Below are positions 7,357-13,262 of a stretch of 13,262 nucleotides of DNA, piece by piece; position 1 is the first letter of the stretch, and the number at the start of each line of letters is the position of its first letter. A model generated the notes under the pieces. The model was not told the origin of the DNA. It was given only the letters and a program-made list of their open reading frames with translations, and ran no database searches. The position numbers were made by a program, and so were the translations under genes. Origin of the DNA: Flavobacterium sp. (lineage in GTDB: Bacteria; Bacteroidota; Bacteroidia; Flavobacteriales; Flavobacteriaceae). Location of the stretch: contig JAGORP010000060.1 of the NCBI GenBank assembly GCA_018062725.1, positions 1 to 13,262 on the forward strand, given 5' to 3'.

Positions 7357-8412
7357 GTGAACCGAAAATACATTTTACCGCTATTCTTGTTGTTTCAAAT
7401 TATTGGATTACAACTTTTGACATTTTTCCCCGAATTTATTGAAAAATACTACAGTAATGGTTTATACGCGATCATCTCTAAATTTTCGCGAGTATTTTTG
7501 GGGTGGATTCCATTTTCCGTTGGCGATTTATTATACGGAATAGTAATTATTGCATTGATACGATGGTTTCTTAAAAACCGGAAAGAGAAATTAAAAGTTA
7601 AGTTCATCTCTATTTTAAGTTTTGTATCGGTGGCTTATTTCTTATTTCATTTTTTATGGGCGTTCAATTATTACCGATTGCCATTGTTTGCAAAAATGAA
7701 CATTAAAAGAGACTATACCGATGAACAGTTGCTCCAATTCACTCAGAAATTAATTGTAAAAACCAACGAATTACATTTTTCAATAACGAAAGATACCGCA
7801 ATACCTGTTCAATCTCCTTACACTGAACATCAAATTTTTGAAAAAGCGGAAAATGGCTATCAAAAACTAGCGCTACAACATTCTATCTTCCAATATTCAA
7901 ACCAAAGTGTAAAAAAATCACTGTTTAGTTATCCGTTAACGTATATGGGATTTGGCGGATATTTGAATCCGTTTACAAATGAAGCGCAAGTCAATTATCT
8001 ACCTCCAAAATATAGTTTACCAGCAACAACATGTCACGAAATGGCGCATCAAATGGGATTTGCAAGCGAAAGCGAATGCAATTTTATTGGTTTTTTAGCG
8101 AGTACTCAAAACGAGGATTTGCATTTTAAATATGCTGGCTATACGCATGCGTTGCGATTTTGCTTGAGGAATATTAGTGCGAAAGAGGAAGAGGTTAAAT
8201 TCAAGCAACTACTTAAAACCATTAATCCAGGTATTTTGAAAAATTTTCAAGAAAGTCAAGATTTTTGGACTAGCCGACGCACTTTTATAGATACTGCATT
8301 TGAGATTTTTTATGACAACTTTCTAAAAATGAACCAGCAAAAAGACGGCATGGAAAGCTATAGTAAGTTTGTCGATTTATTGGTGAATTATTACAATGCG
8401 AAAGAGTTGTAA
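7357..8412 (+). CDS. DUF3810 family membrane protein with zincin motif (351 aa)
   Basis: This is an uncharacterised Bacteroidota family. Three hydrophobic segments (about 4-24, 53-72, 82-104) anchor a C-terminal domain of about 245 residues. That domain contains HEMAH (227-231), the HExxH zinc-peptidase signature, in TTCHEMAHQMGFASESE. Glu238 or Glu240 is a candidate third zinc ligand. MGFGGYLNPFTNEAQVNY (about 197-214) precedes it. This suggests a membrane-tethered metallopeptidase, but no substrate is known to me. The start is GTG at 7357, because the hydrophobic N-terminus begins directly after it (MNRKYILPLF) and no upstream ATG is in frame nearby. A -10-like TATATTTA (7331-7338) precedes it without a good -35. 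It converges on the NADH dehydrogenase gene. Confidence 0.88.
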   Translation: MNRKYILPLFLLFQIIGLQLLTFFPEFIEKYYSNGLYAIISKFSRVFLGWIPFSVGDLLYGIVIIALIRWFLKNRKEKLKVKFISILSFVSVAYFLFHFLWAFNYYRLPLFAKMNIKRDYTDEQLLQFTQKLIVKTNELHFSITKDTAIPVQSPYTEHQIFEKAENGYQKLALQHSIFQYSNQSVKKSLFSYPLTYMGFGGYLNPFTNEAQVNYLPPKYSLPATTCHEMAHQMGFASESECNFIGFLASTQNEDLHFKYAGYTHALRFCLRNISAKEEEVKFKQLLKTINPGILKNFQESQDFWTSRRTFIDTAFEIFYDNFLKMNQQKDGMESYSKFVDLLVNYYNAKEL

Positions 8413-8419
8413 GAAATAT

Positions 8420-8445
8420 AGAATTTAGAATTTAGAATTTAGAAT
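8420..8445. repeat. Tandem heptamer AGAATTT, 3.7 copies
   Basis: Three exact copies of AGAATTT (8420-8440) and a partial fourth (8441-8445) begin eight bases past the DUF3810 stop codon, in the gap between two converging genes. Confidence 0.85.
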
Positions 8446-8470
8446 AAGGTTTAGTAGGTTATAAACTTAT
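8444..8470. other. Imperfect hairpin between the two heptamer arrays
   Basis: ATAAGGTTTA (8444-8453) can pair with TAAACTTAT (8462-8470) with one bulged G, around an 8-base loop. There is no T tract, so it is at best a weak terminator for the convergent genes. No better terminator is visible in this gap. Confidence 0.35.
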
Positions 8471-8494
8471 CTCTTATCTCTTATCTCTTATCTC
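8467..8494. repeat. Tandem heptamer TTATCTC, four perfect copies
   Basis: Four exact copies of TTATCTC fill 8467-8494. The array ends five bases before the stop codon of the NADH dehydrogenase gene. It has the same 7-base period as the AGAATTT array but a different unit. Confidence 0.88.
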
Positions 8495-8498
8495 ATGT

Positions 8499-9803
8499 CT
8501 AAATCTCATCACTTGTAAACGTCGTAAAACTTCTTTTCTTATACGGACGAATAATCAAACGTCCTTCGCGATCAAAACGGATATAATTGTAGACCCAATT
8601 TAGGAAAACGACTGCTTTGTTTTTAAATCCGATAAGCGAAAATAAATGCACAAACATCCAAACAAACCAGGCAAAAACTCCATTAAAATGATATTTAGGC
8701 AAATCGACAACGGCTTTATTTCTTCCAATGGTAGCCATAGATCCTTTGTCGTTATACACAAAGGGTTTCATGGGTTGGTTTTGAATAAGTTTTAGTAAAT
8801 TTTCACCCAACAAAGCTCCTTGTTGTAGTGCTGGTTGTGCCATCATGGGATGTCCTTGCGGATTGGCTTCGCTTTCCATAGCGGCAATATCACCGATAGC
8901 AAAAATATTGGTATACCCTTTTACCTGATTAAATTCATTCACACGAATACGTTCTACTCGTTCCACTAATGCTTCTGCAGCTAATCCATGTATGGCAGCA
9001 CCTTGAACACCGGCAGTCCATATAACAGTTGCGGTTTCAAAAGAGAGTTCTGAATTCGTAGTAACAGTTCTTCCATCATAATTAGTTACCCGAACATTCT
9101 TCCATATTTTAACGCCCAAACTTTCTAGAAATGCTTCCGAGGCTTTGGACGATTTTTCGCTCATGGTGTTCAATATTCTATCACCGCTTTGAATGAGGTT
9201 GATTTCCATTTTTTGGATATCCAAATCCGGATAATCTTTTTGAAGAATGGCTTTTTTCATTTCGGCTAATGCTCCCGCAAGTTCTACACCCGTAGGCCCT
9301 GCTCCTACCAACACAAAATTGATTAACGCATTTTTATCGGCACTATCTTTAGTAAGAACGGCTTGTTCAAAATTTTCTAAAATCAAACTTCTGATATTCA
9401 ATGATTGCGGAATGGTTTTCATCGACATCGAGTTGCGTTCGATTTCTTTATTTCCGAAATAATTGGTTTTAGATCCCGTTGCAATGACCAAATAATCATA
9501 ATGCAAATCCCCAATTTCAGAAGATACTTTCTGATTAACCGCATCAATTTCTTTAACGGAAGTCAGTCGAAAATAAAAATCGTCACAATCTTGCATTACT
9601 TTTCGAATAGGATATGCAATAGATCCTGCTTCCAAACCGCCTGTTGCCACTTGGTACAGCAACGGTTGAAACGTATGATAATTATGTTTATCAAGCAAAA
9701 CGACTTGCAAATTTTTGTGCTTTAACTTTTTGGCTAGTGAAATTCCAGCGAAACCGCCACCAATGATGACGACTCTTTTTTTAGAAGATTGTGGGATGTT
9801 CAT
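8499..9803 (-). CDS. ndh: Type II NADH:quinone dehydrogenase (434 aa)
   Basis: This is a single-subunit, non-proton-pumping NADH dehydrogenase that passes electrons to menaquinone on the cytoplasmic face of the inner membrane. An N-terminal FAD Rossmann motif VVIIGGGFAG (11-20) is followed by a second dinucleotide motif VGAGPTGVELAG (166-177) for NAD(P)H. The FAD-closing motif is AIGDIA (302-307). AQPALQQG (322-329) matches the AQxAxQ quinone-site motif of NDH-2. A hydrophobic segment (about 373-393) and the basic C-terminus (RPYKKRSF) fit membrane attachment. The length is normal. The ATG is at 9801-9803, with a well-formed promoter 22 bases upstream. The stop is TAG. General FAD disulphide reductase-like enzymes are the alternative, but the quinone motif and C-terminal anchor favour Ndh. 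Confidence 0.93.
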   Translation of the reverse strand: MNIPQSSKKRVVIIGGGFAGISLAKKLKHKNLQVVLLDKHNYHTFQPLLYQVATGGLEAGSIAYPIRKVMQDCDDFYFRLTSVKEIDAVNQKVSSEIGDLHYDYLVIATGSKTNYFGNKEIERNSMSMKTIPQSLNIRSLILENFEQAVLTKDSADKNALINFVLVGAGPTGVELAGALAEMKKAILQKDYPDLDIQKMEINLIQSGDRILNTMSEKSSKASEAFLESLGVKIWKNVRVTNYDGRTVTTNSELSFETATVIWTAGVQGAAIHGLAAEALVERVERIRVNEFNQVKGYTNIFAIGDIAAMESEANPQGHPMMAQPALQQGALLGENLLKLIQNQPMKPFVYNDKGSMATIGRNKAVVDLPKYHFNGVFAWFVWMFVHLFSLIGFKNKAVVFLNWVYNYIRFDREGRLIIRPYKKRSFTTFTSDEI

Positions 9804-9824
9804 TAAATTAATTTTTCAGAATAT

Positions 9825-9854
9825 CAAAGTTAACGATTTCAATGGCAATAGCAA
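9825..9854 (-). promoter_or_regulatory. Promoter of ndh
   Basis: On the minus strand TAACTTTG (9832-9825) is an exact TAnnTTTG match, with TTG (9854-9852) exactly 19 bases upstream. The ndh ATG lies 21 bases downstream. Confidence 0.72.
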
Positions 9855-9908
9855 TATTCAATAACAAAAGTAATTAATTATGAAATTGACAATTGATTCT
9901 TGCCATTG
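9840..9908. repeat. Separated inverted repeat CAATGGCAA / TTGCCATTG
   Basis: A perfect 9-bp inverted repeat, 9840-9848 and 9900-9908, lies in the divergent spacer between ndh and the sigma factor gene, 51 bases apart. The left arm is within the -35/-10 spacer of the ndh promoter. The arms could be two half-operators of a regulator or a chance match in AT-rich DNA. Confidence 0.35.
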
Positions 9909-9970
9909 TTATTGCGATTGAATTTTTGTTCATTTGTAACAATTTCAGTCAATGCACTACTAATCTCAAT

Positions 9971-10465
9971 ATGAGTACTACGTTAGAACAATCCTTCGTG
10001 TCACAACTTAAAGAAAATCAGAACATTGTTCATAAGATTTGTCGGCTATATACTCAAAATGAAGACGAACATAACGATTTATTTCAAGAAATTACGATAC
10101 AACTTTGGAAAGCCTTTCCAAAATTTAGAGGGGAATCTAAGTTTTCTACTTGGGCGTATCGCGTAGCACTAAATACTGCGATTACTTTATATCGAAAATC
10201 GACTAAGGTTGTCAATACTATTGAGTTTGAAAACAGCAGGCATTTTGTTTTGCAGGAAGAATATAATTACGAAGAAGAAGAACATCTTAAACTATTATAC
10301 AAAGCAGTTCAGCAATTAAATGATATTGAAAAAGCGTTAGTTTTTATGTATTTGGAAGATAAAGATTATACTGAAATTGCAGAAACATTGGGTATTAGTG
10401 AAGTGAATGCCCGTGTTAAAATGAATCGAATAAAAACAAAATTGAAACAAATCATTAATCCGTAA
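9971..10465 (+). CDS. ECF-like RNA polymerase sigma-70 family factor (164 aa)
   Basis: Region 2 covers about 13-78: DLFQEITIQLWKAFPKFRGE (36-55) is the region 2.2 core-binding pattern, and SKFSTWAYRVALNTA (56-70) is the -10 recognition helix. A short acidic linker (about 92-104) follows. Region 4 (about 108-160) carries LNDIEKALVFMYLEDKDYTE and the helix-turn-helix IAETLGISEVNARVKMNRI for -35 recognition. There is no region 3, as in ECF factors. I chose ATG 9971: a TTG 78 bases upstream would add a hydrophobic tail not expected of a sigma factor. A membrane protein gene starts 15 bases after the stop and is probably co-transcribed. The promoter is unclear; TTCATTTG (9929-9936) with TTG 20 bases upstream is a weak candidate. 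Target genes are unknown. Confidence 0.9.
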   Translation: MSTTLEQSFVSQLKENQNIVHKICRLYTQNEDEHNDLFQEITIQLWKAFPKFRGESKFSTWAYRVALNTAITLYRKSTKVVNTIEFENSRHFVLQEEYNYEEEEHLKLLYKAVQQLNDIEKALVFMYLEDKDYTEIAETLGISEVNARVKMNRIKTKLKQIINP

Positions 10466-10480
10466 CGATAAAGGCAAAAA

Positions 10481-11122
10481 ATGGAAGAGTTGGATTTACT
10501 AAAAAAAGCTTGGAATAAAAGCGAAAACTATCCTAAAGTTTCGGAAGAAAAAATATATGCCATGTTGCATAAAAATTCTTCTTCGGCTATAAAATGGATT
10601 TTCATAATTAGCATCATTGAATTTTCTTTTGGAATATTATTGAACATAGGAATGAATTTCACAAAAAGCCACAAAGAAACTGTGGAACTTTTAAAAAATG
10701 CAGGTATCTATTCTTTCTATCAAATTGGATCTGCCCTAATATGGCTAGTAGCTTTGTATTTTATATACAAATTTTATACTATTTATAGAACCGTATCTAC
10801 CACCGATAGTGTTAAACAATTAATGGAAACGATATTAAATTCCAGAAAAACAGTTCGAAATTATATCATTTTTAACCTTGCTGCTGGTACAGTATTTCTA
10901 TTAATCGTCTACACTTTTGTTTTACAAACCATGTTAAAGAGCATTGCATTAGAACAACACAGAGAAATCTCATTAGGTTTTTACATTGGAGCCTTTACAG
11001 GAGTACTAATCGCAACAGCAATAATTATAGGATGTTTCTGGTTAGTTTACCGAATTTTGTATGGGTTTTTATTAAAAAGGCTCAAGAAAAATTATCACGA
11101 ATTGAAAAAAATAGAATATTAA
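10481..11122 (+). CDS. Four-helix membrane protein paired with sigma factor; possible anti-sigma regulator (213 aa)
   Basis: I recognise no established functional domain. The N-terminal 35 residues are charged and soluble (MEELDLLKKAWNK), then four hydrophobic helices follow at about 37-57, 76-97, 127-149 and 166-190, with a basic C-terminal tail (199-213). The gene starts 15 bases after the sigma factor stop and ends at a terminator, so the two form a tight operon. The position is that of an anti-sigma factor, and the short cytosolic N-terminus could hold the sigma factor, but there is no zinc-finger HxxxCxxC motif and no FecR-like domain. I recall relatives in flavobacterial genomes carrying the label beta-carotene monooxygenase; nothing in the sequence supports an oxygenase. 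The role is inferred from context only. Confidence 0.75.
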   Translation: MEELDLLKKAWNKSENYPKVSEEKIYAMLHKNSSSAIKWIFIISIIEFSFGILLNIGMNFTKSHKETVELLKNAGIYSFYQIGSALIWLVALYFIYKFYTIYRTVSTTDSVKQLMETILNSRKTVRNYIIFNLAAGTVFLLIVYTFVLQTMLKSIALEQHREISLGFYIGAFTGVLIATAIIIGCFWLVYRILYGFLLKRLKKNYHELKKIEY

Positions 11123-11150
11123 AAAAGGAGGCAATAGCCTCCTTTTTTTT
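11121..11150. terminator. Bidirectional terminator after the sigma operon and plsC-like gene
   Basis: The stem GGAGGC (11127-11132) with GCCTCC (11137-11142) and loop AATA is extended by six A-T pairs on an A run (11121-11126) and a T run (11143-11150). It overlaps the stop codons of both converging genes (11120-11122 and 11149-11151). Confidence 0.88.
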
Positions 11151-11964
11151 ATAATTTCCATAAACGCATTTTGTTTAGTTCTTCTTGTTCTTCGATTTCT
11201 TCTACCGAAAGTACTTTTAAGAAAGAAGGATGCTGTTCTATTGCGTACTCAATTTTTTCGACAATTTCATCCACCGTTTCATTGTCATAATCAATGGTAA
11301 GAGGTTCTTTAATTGTAAAGGTTTGCAGGATTCCTTTTTTCTTTAAATATAGCCCTTTCTTATCAAATGAACGTCGAAAACCATCAATAACCACTGGTAC
11401 CACAATTGGTTTATATTGTTTGATAATATGAGCTGTTCCTCTTCGAACTGGTTTAAAGGATTTTGTAGTGCCTTGCGGAAAAGTAATAACCCAACCATCT
11501 TTCAAAGCTGTTTCTATCATTCTAAAATCACCCAAATTCACCTTTTTTTGTTCATGTTTTGCTAAATCCTTTCCATCGGCACGCCAAGTTCTTTCGACTG
11601 GAATGGCCCCTGCATACGACATGATTTTAGGTAATAATCCGCTTTCTAATGTTTCCTTAGCACCTATGTAATACATATTTAATTTGGGTTTCCACAAATA
11701 CCCAATATTTTTAATATTGTCTTCGCGTCCTTTTAAACTGGCATTAAATACATGAAACATAGCCACTACATCGGCAAAATACGTTTGATGATTAGATATA
11801 AATAAAACATTAGTATCCGGTAAATTCTTGATAATTTCCGACCCTTCTATTTTTAATTGATTAAAACCGCGATAACGTCTGTGGGTAATAATTCCGAAGA
11901 TTAATATCAACCAACGCTTAATAAAAAGTATATGTCCGAAAGGATTTCTTTTAAATAATCCCAT
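11149..11964 (-). CDS. PlsC-like lysophospholipid acyltransferase with variant motifs (271 aa)
   Basis: This is a membrane-associated acyltransferase of the glycerolipid family, probably acting on 1-acyl-glycerol-3-phosphate or another lysolipid. A hydrophobic N-terminal helix (about 12-27) would tether it. Motif I is SNHQTYFAD (57-65), where His59 and Asp65 are separated by five residues instead of the usual four. Motif II is GAIPVERTW (119-127, Arg125). Motif III reads TFPQGTTKS (161-169) where classical PlsC has FPEGTRS, so both Glu and Arg are replaced. Motif IV is VVPVVIDG (188-195). An acidic tail (about 253-263) ends the protein. The order and spacing otherwise fit the family, so I keep the assignment but not the symbol plsC. 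It follows the NUDIX gene by 38 bases on the same strand and may be co-transcribed, or use its own -10 at 11992-11985. Confidence 0.85.
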   Translation of the reverse strand: MGLFKRNPFGHILFIKRWLILIFGIITHRRYRGFNQLKIEGSEIIKNLPDTNVLFISNHQTYFADVVAMFHVFNASLKGREDNIKNIGYLWKPKLNMYYIGAKETLESGLLPKIMSYAGAIPVERTWRADGKDLAKHEQKKVNLGDFRMIETALKDGWVITFPQGTTKSFKPVRRGTAHIIKQYKPIVVPVVIDGFRRSFDKKGLYLKKKGILQTFTIKEPLTIDYDNETVDEIVEKIEYAIEQHPSFLKVLSVEEIEEQEELNKMRLWKL

Positions 11965-11984
11965 AATTTTATGATTTGAGAGTG

Positions 11985-11992
11985 CAAATTTA
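11985..11992 (-). promoter_or_regulatory. Candidate -10 element of the PlsC-like gene
   Basis: On the minus strand TAAATTTG matches TAnnTTTG and is followed by GCACTCTCAA, the same downstream sequence as at the prfA promoter. A TTG at the expected distance is missing, so the -35 would be weak. The start codon is 20 bases downstream. Confidence 0.45.
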
Positions 11993-12002
11993 CAAAAAAT
12001 AT

Positions 12003-12641
12003 TTATAAGACTTTTTTTATAACTTCTTTAAGTTCACTCATCATCATGGCGGTGGCGCCCCACACTAAATGATCACCAATTTGAAAAGCAGGCACAGAGA
12101 TGGCCGTTGCATAGGAAGTCGACATTTCTACCGTAACAATAATACTTTCATCAAGGAACTTTACTAATGGCAATTCTATCAAATCTGAAACCTCATCTGG
12201 GCTTAAAGTAAAGGACAATTCTTCTTCAGAAAAACCAAGAAAAGGAGAAACTAAATAATTGCTTGGCGGAATATATACTTCAGTAAAGGCTCGGATTACA
12301 TTCACTTTATCTTTATGAATACCTATTTCTTCATGTGTTTCCCTTAGAGCCGTTTGGGATAAATCTGCATCATACGTTTCTACCTTACCTCCCGGAAATG
12401 CAATTTGAGAGGCATGAATACCAGGATACGAATTTCTAACAATCAAAGCGAGATGAGTTATACTTTCTTTAGGATACAAAAGCATTAAAACAGCTGCTTT
12501 TTTGGGAACTATATTCTGTAAATTTTGGGTTTGCAAAAATTCGATGCGCTCTGGTGGGACCATTTTTGCATGTGCATTGGTCGCCGGAAGCATTTCATTT
12601 GCTATCTTTGGAACATATTTTAAAAAATCAGAAAATTCCAT
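12003..12641 (-). CDS. NUDIX hydrolase, CoA pyrophosphatase-like (212 aa)
   Basis: This enzyme probably hydrolyses coenzyme A or its derivatives to 3',5'-ADP and 4'-phosphopantetheine. The NUDIX helix is TALRETHEEIGI (97-108), with the catalytic Arg-Glu...Glu-Glu arrangement. It is preceded by RNSYPGIHASQIAFPGGK (69-86), matching the extended CoA-pyrophosphatase signature (RS...H.GQ.AFPGG). The distance from the GG pair to the RE pair is one residue longer than in the canonical NUDIX box, as I recall for E. coli NudL, so it is not a defect. I chose ATG 12639-12641 (MEFSDFLKYV). A TTG start 33 bases upstream would add only a hydrophobic LLLLKLGK stretch. The PlsC-like gene follows by 38 bases. 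A promoter with -10 TAAATTTA lies upstream. Confidence 0.9.
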   Translation of the reverse strand: MEFSDFLKYVPKIANEMLPATNAHAKMVPPERIEFLQTQNLQNIVPKKAAVLMLLYPKESITHLALIVRNSYPGIHASQIAFPGGKVETYDADLSQTALRETHEEIGIHKDKVNVIRAFTEVYIPPSNYLVSPFLGFSEEELSFTLSPDEVSDLIELPLVKFLDESIIVTVEMSTSYATAISVPAFQIGDHLVWGATAMMMSELKEVIKKVL

Positions 12642-12693
12642 TTTGCCAAGTTTTAACAATAGTAATCCTATCAATTTTTACAAATCAATCTTA

Positions 12694-12723
12694 TAAATTT
12701 AGCACATTTTTTTGAAATACCAA
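12694..12723 (-). promoter_or_regulatory. Candidate promoter of the NUDIX gene with a palindromic -10
   Basis: TAAATTTA (12701-12694) differs from TAnnTTTG only at the last base and has TTG (12723-12721) exactly 19 bases upstream on the minus strand. The octamer is its own reverse complement, so it could also serve the divergent DUF4268 gene, though no plus-strand -35 is visible. Confidence 0.4.
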
Positions 12724-12743
12724 TTATTAATTCATCCAAATCC

Positions 12744-13187
12744 ATGTATAGTAAAGAAGAAAGTATTAGAATAAAGAAAGAATTTTGGACACAATTTGCC
12801 GAAGCCTATCCTCGAAAATGGCTACTTTACAATACAAAAATCAAAGATGTTAGTTTTAAATTTTTCGTAGATAATAAAAAAGCGCAAGTCCTTTTAGATA
12901 TTGAACCCAAAGATGACGAAAAAAGAAAGATTTACTTTGAAAAAGTTGAATCGCTAAAAACTATTTTATTGGAAGAATATTTACCAGAGGCTATCTTTGA
13001 AAGAAATCATTACTTAGAATCCGGAAAAATTATCAGTAGAATTTGGGTGGAAACCGACGGAATAAGCATTAACAACAAAGCCACTTGGCCAACCATTTTC
13101 GATTTCTTTAATGAAAACATGGATGCTTTTGAACGTTTCTACTATGAAAATGAAGATTATATTAAAGATTTGGAAGTAAACACCTAA
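12744..13187 (+). CDS. DUF4268-like protein (147 aa)
   Basis: This is a soluble cytoplasmic protein of unknown function. The sequence shows the pattern I associate with DUF4268 of Bacteroidota. SKEESIRIKKEFWTQF opens the protein (3-18), and a central strand pair follows, with NTKIKDVSFKF (30-40) and DNKKAQVLLDIE (43-54). The last part has SGKIISRIWVE (93-103) and a WPTIFDFFNENMDAFERFY segment (115-133). The family is sometimes found fused to nuclease-like domains or near restriction genes; this copy stands alone with no such neighbour. It is acidic at the C-terminus, with no signal peptide or membrane helix. The ATG at 12744 is the first in frame after the divergent spacer. The 75 bases after the stop hold no gene I can support. 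Confidence 0.78.
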   Translation: MYSKEESIRIKKEFWTQFAEAYPRKWLLYNTKIKDVSFKFFVDNKKAQVLLDIEPKDDEKRKIYFEKVESLKTILLEEYLPEAIFERNHYLESGKIISRIWVETDGISINNKATWPTIFDFFNENMDAFERFYYENEDYIKDLEVNT

Positions 13188-13262
13188 GAATTGCATATTC
13201 TGTAGAACTTCTATTGCCATTTGAATCTTCTGTTATTTTCAGTAACCTTACACCTAATATAC

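Noticed and set aside
6846..7442. Long plus-strand open frame opposite the pepD coding region and running into the DUF3810 gene.
   Set aside because: It is antisense to clear catalytic motifs of pepD and in another frame from DUF3810; its translation shows no recognisable domain.
9893..9970. A 26-codon N-terminal extension of the sigma factor from a TTG codon, which would look like a membrane segment.
   Set aside because: Sigma factors of this type do not carry such a segment, and ATG 9971 gives a normal region 2 start and a normal leader.
12360..12420. NUDIX box that seems to have one extra residue between the GG pair and the RE pair.
   Set aside because: The same spacing is what I recall for CoA pyrophosphatases such as NudL, so it is a family trait and not a defect.
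13014..13220. Minus-strand open frame at the right end.
   Set aside because: It overlaps most of the DUF4268 coding region antisense, is rich in Phe and Ile by composition, and has no recognisable motif.
1..13262. Search by eye for CRISPR arrays, tRNA genes, transposase or integrase genes, toxin-antitoxin pairs and riboswitches.
   Set aside because: None was found; the spacers are short and the repeats seen are heptamer or octamer arrays, not CRISPR repeats.

Overview
The window is AT-rich chromosomal DNA that looks like a member of the Flavobacteriaceae (Bacteroidota), probably Flavobacterium or a close relative. The evidence is the flavobacterial -10 form TAnnTTTG with a TTG about 19-22 bases upstream of several genes, A-rich leaders without Shine-Dalgarno sequences, and protein families common in Bacteroidota (DUF3810, DUF4268, DUF6265-like, M20C PepD). 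There is no rRNA, tRNA, CRISPR array, insertion sequence or phage gene. Thirteen genes fill the window, and no gene-free stretch exceeds about 170 bases.

Layout. (1) 62-2044, minus strand: prfA (release factor 1), a hairpin terminator, a short GC-richer repeat cluster, then pyrF (OMP decarboxylase). (2) 2147-5754, plus strand: a small DUF6265-like lipoprotein with its own terminator, then an iron-uptake pair. This pair is a TonB-dependent siderophore-type receptor and a PepSY-type inner-membrane protein, separated by a strong hairpin. The receptor promoter lies between two 23-bp operator-like elements. (3) 5795-7258, minus: M20C aminoacyl-histidine dipeptidase (pepD), sharing a bidirectional terminator with the PepSY gene. 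(4) 7357-8412, plus: DUF3810 membrane protein with a zinc-metalloprotease motif. It converges on (5) 8499-9803, minus: type II NADH dehydrogenase. The gap between them holds two heptanucleotide tandem arrays. (6) 9971-11122, plus: an ECF-like sigma factor and a four-helix membrane protein, a likely two-gene operon. (7) 11149-12641, minus: a PlsC-like acyltransferase preceded by a NUDIX CoA pyrophosphatase. (8) 12744-13187, plus: a DUF4268 protein.

Functionally this is mostly housekeeping: translation termination, pyrimidine synthesis, peptide turnover, respiration, lipid and CoA metabolism. The accessory parts are the siderophore receptor/PepSY module, where ferric-siderophore would be imported across the outer membrane and the iron possibly reduced at the inner membrane, and the sigma factor/membrane protein pair. 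I see no clearly new multi-gene system. The most interesting signals are the twin operators at the receptor promoter, the sigma/membrane-protein pair without a recognisable anti-sigma domain, and an acyltransferase with altered catalytic motifs.
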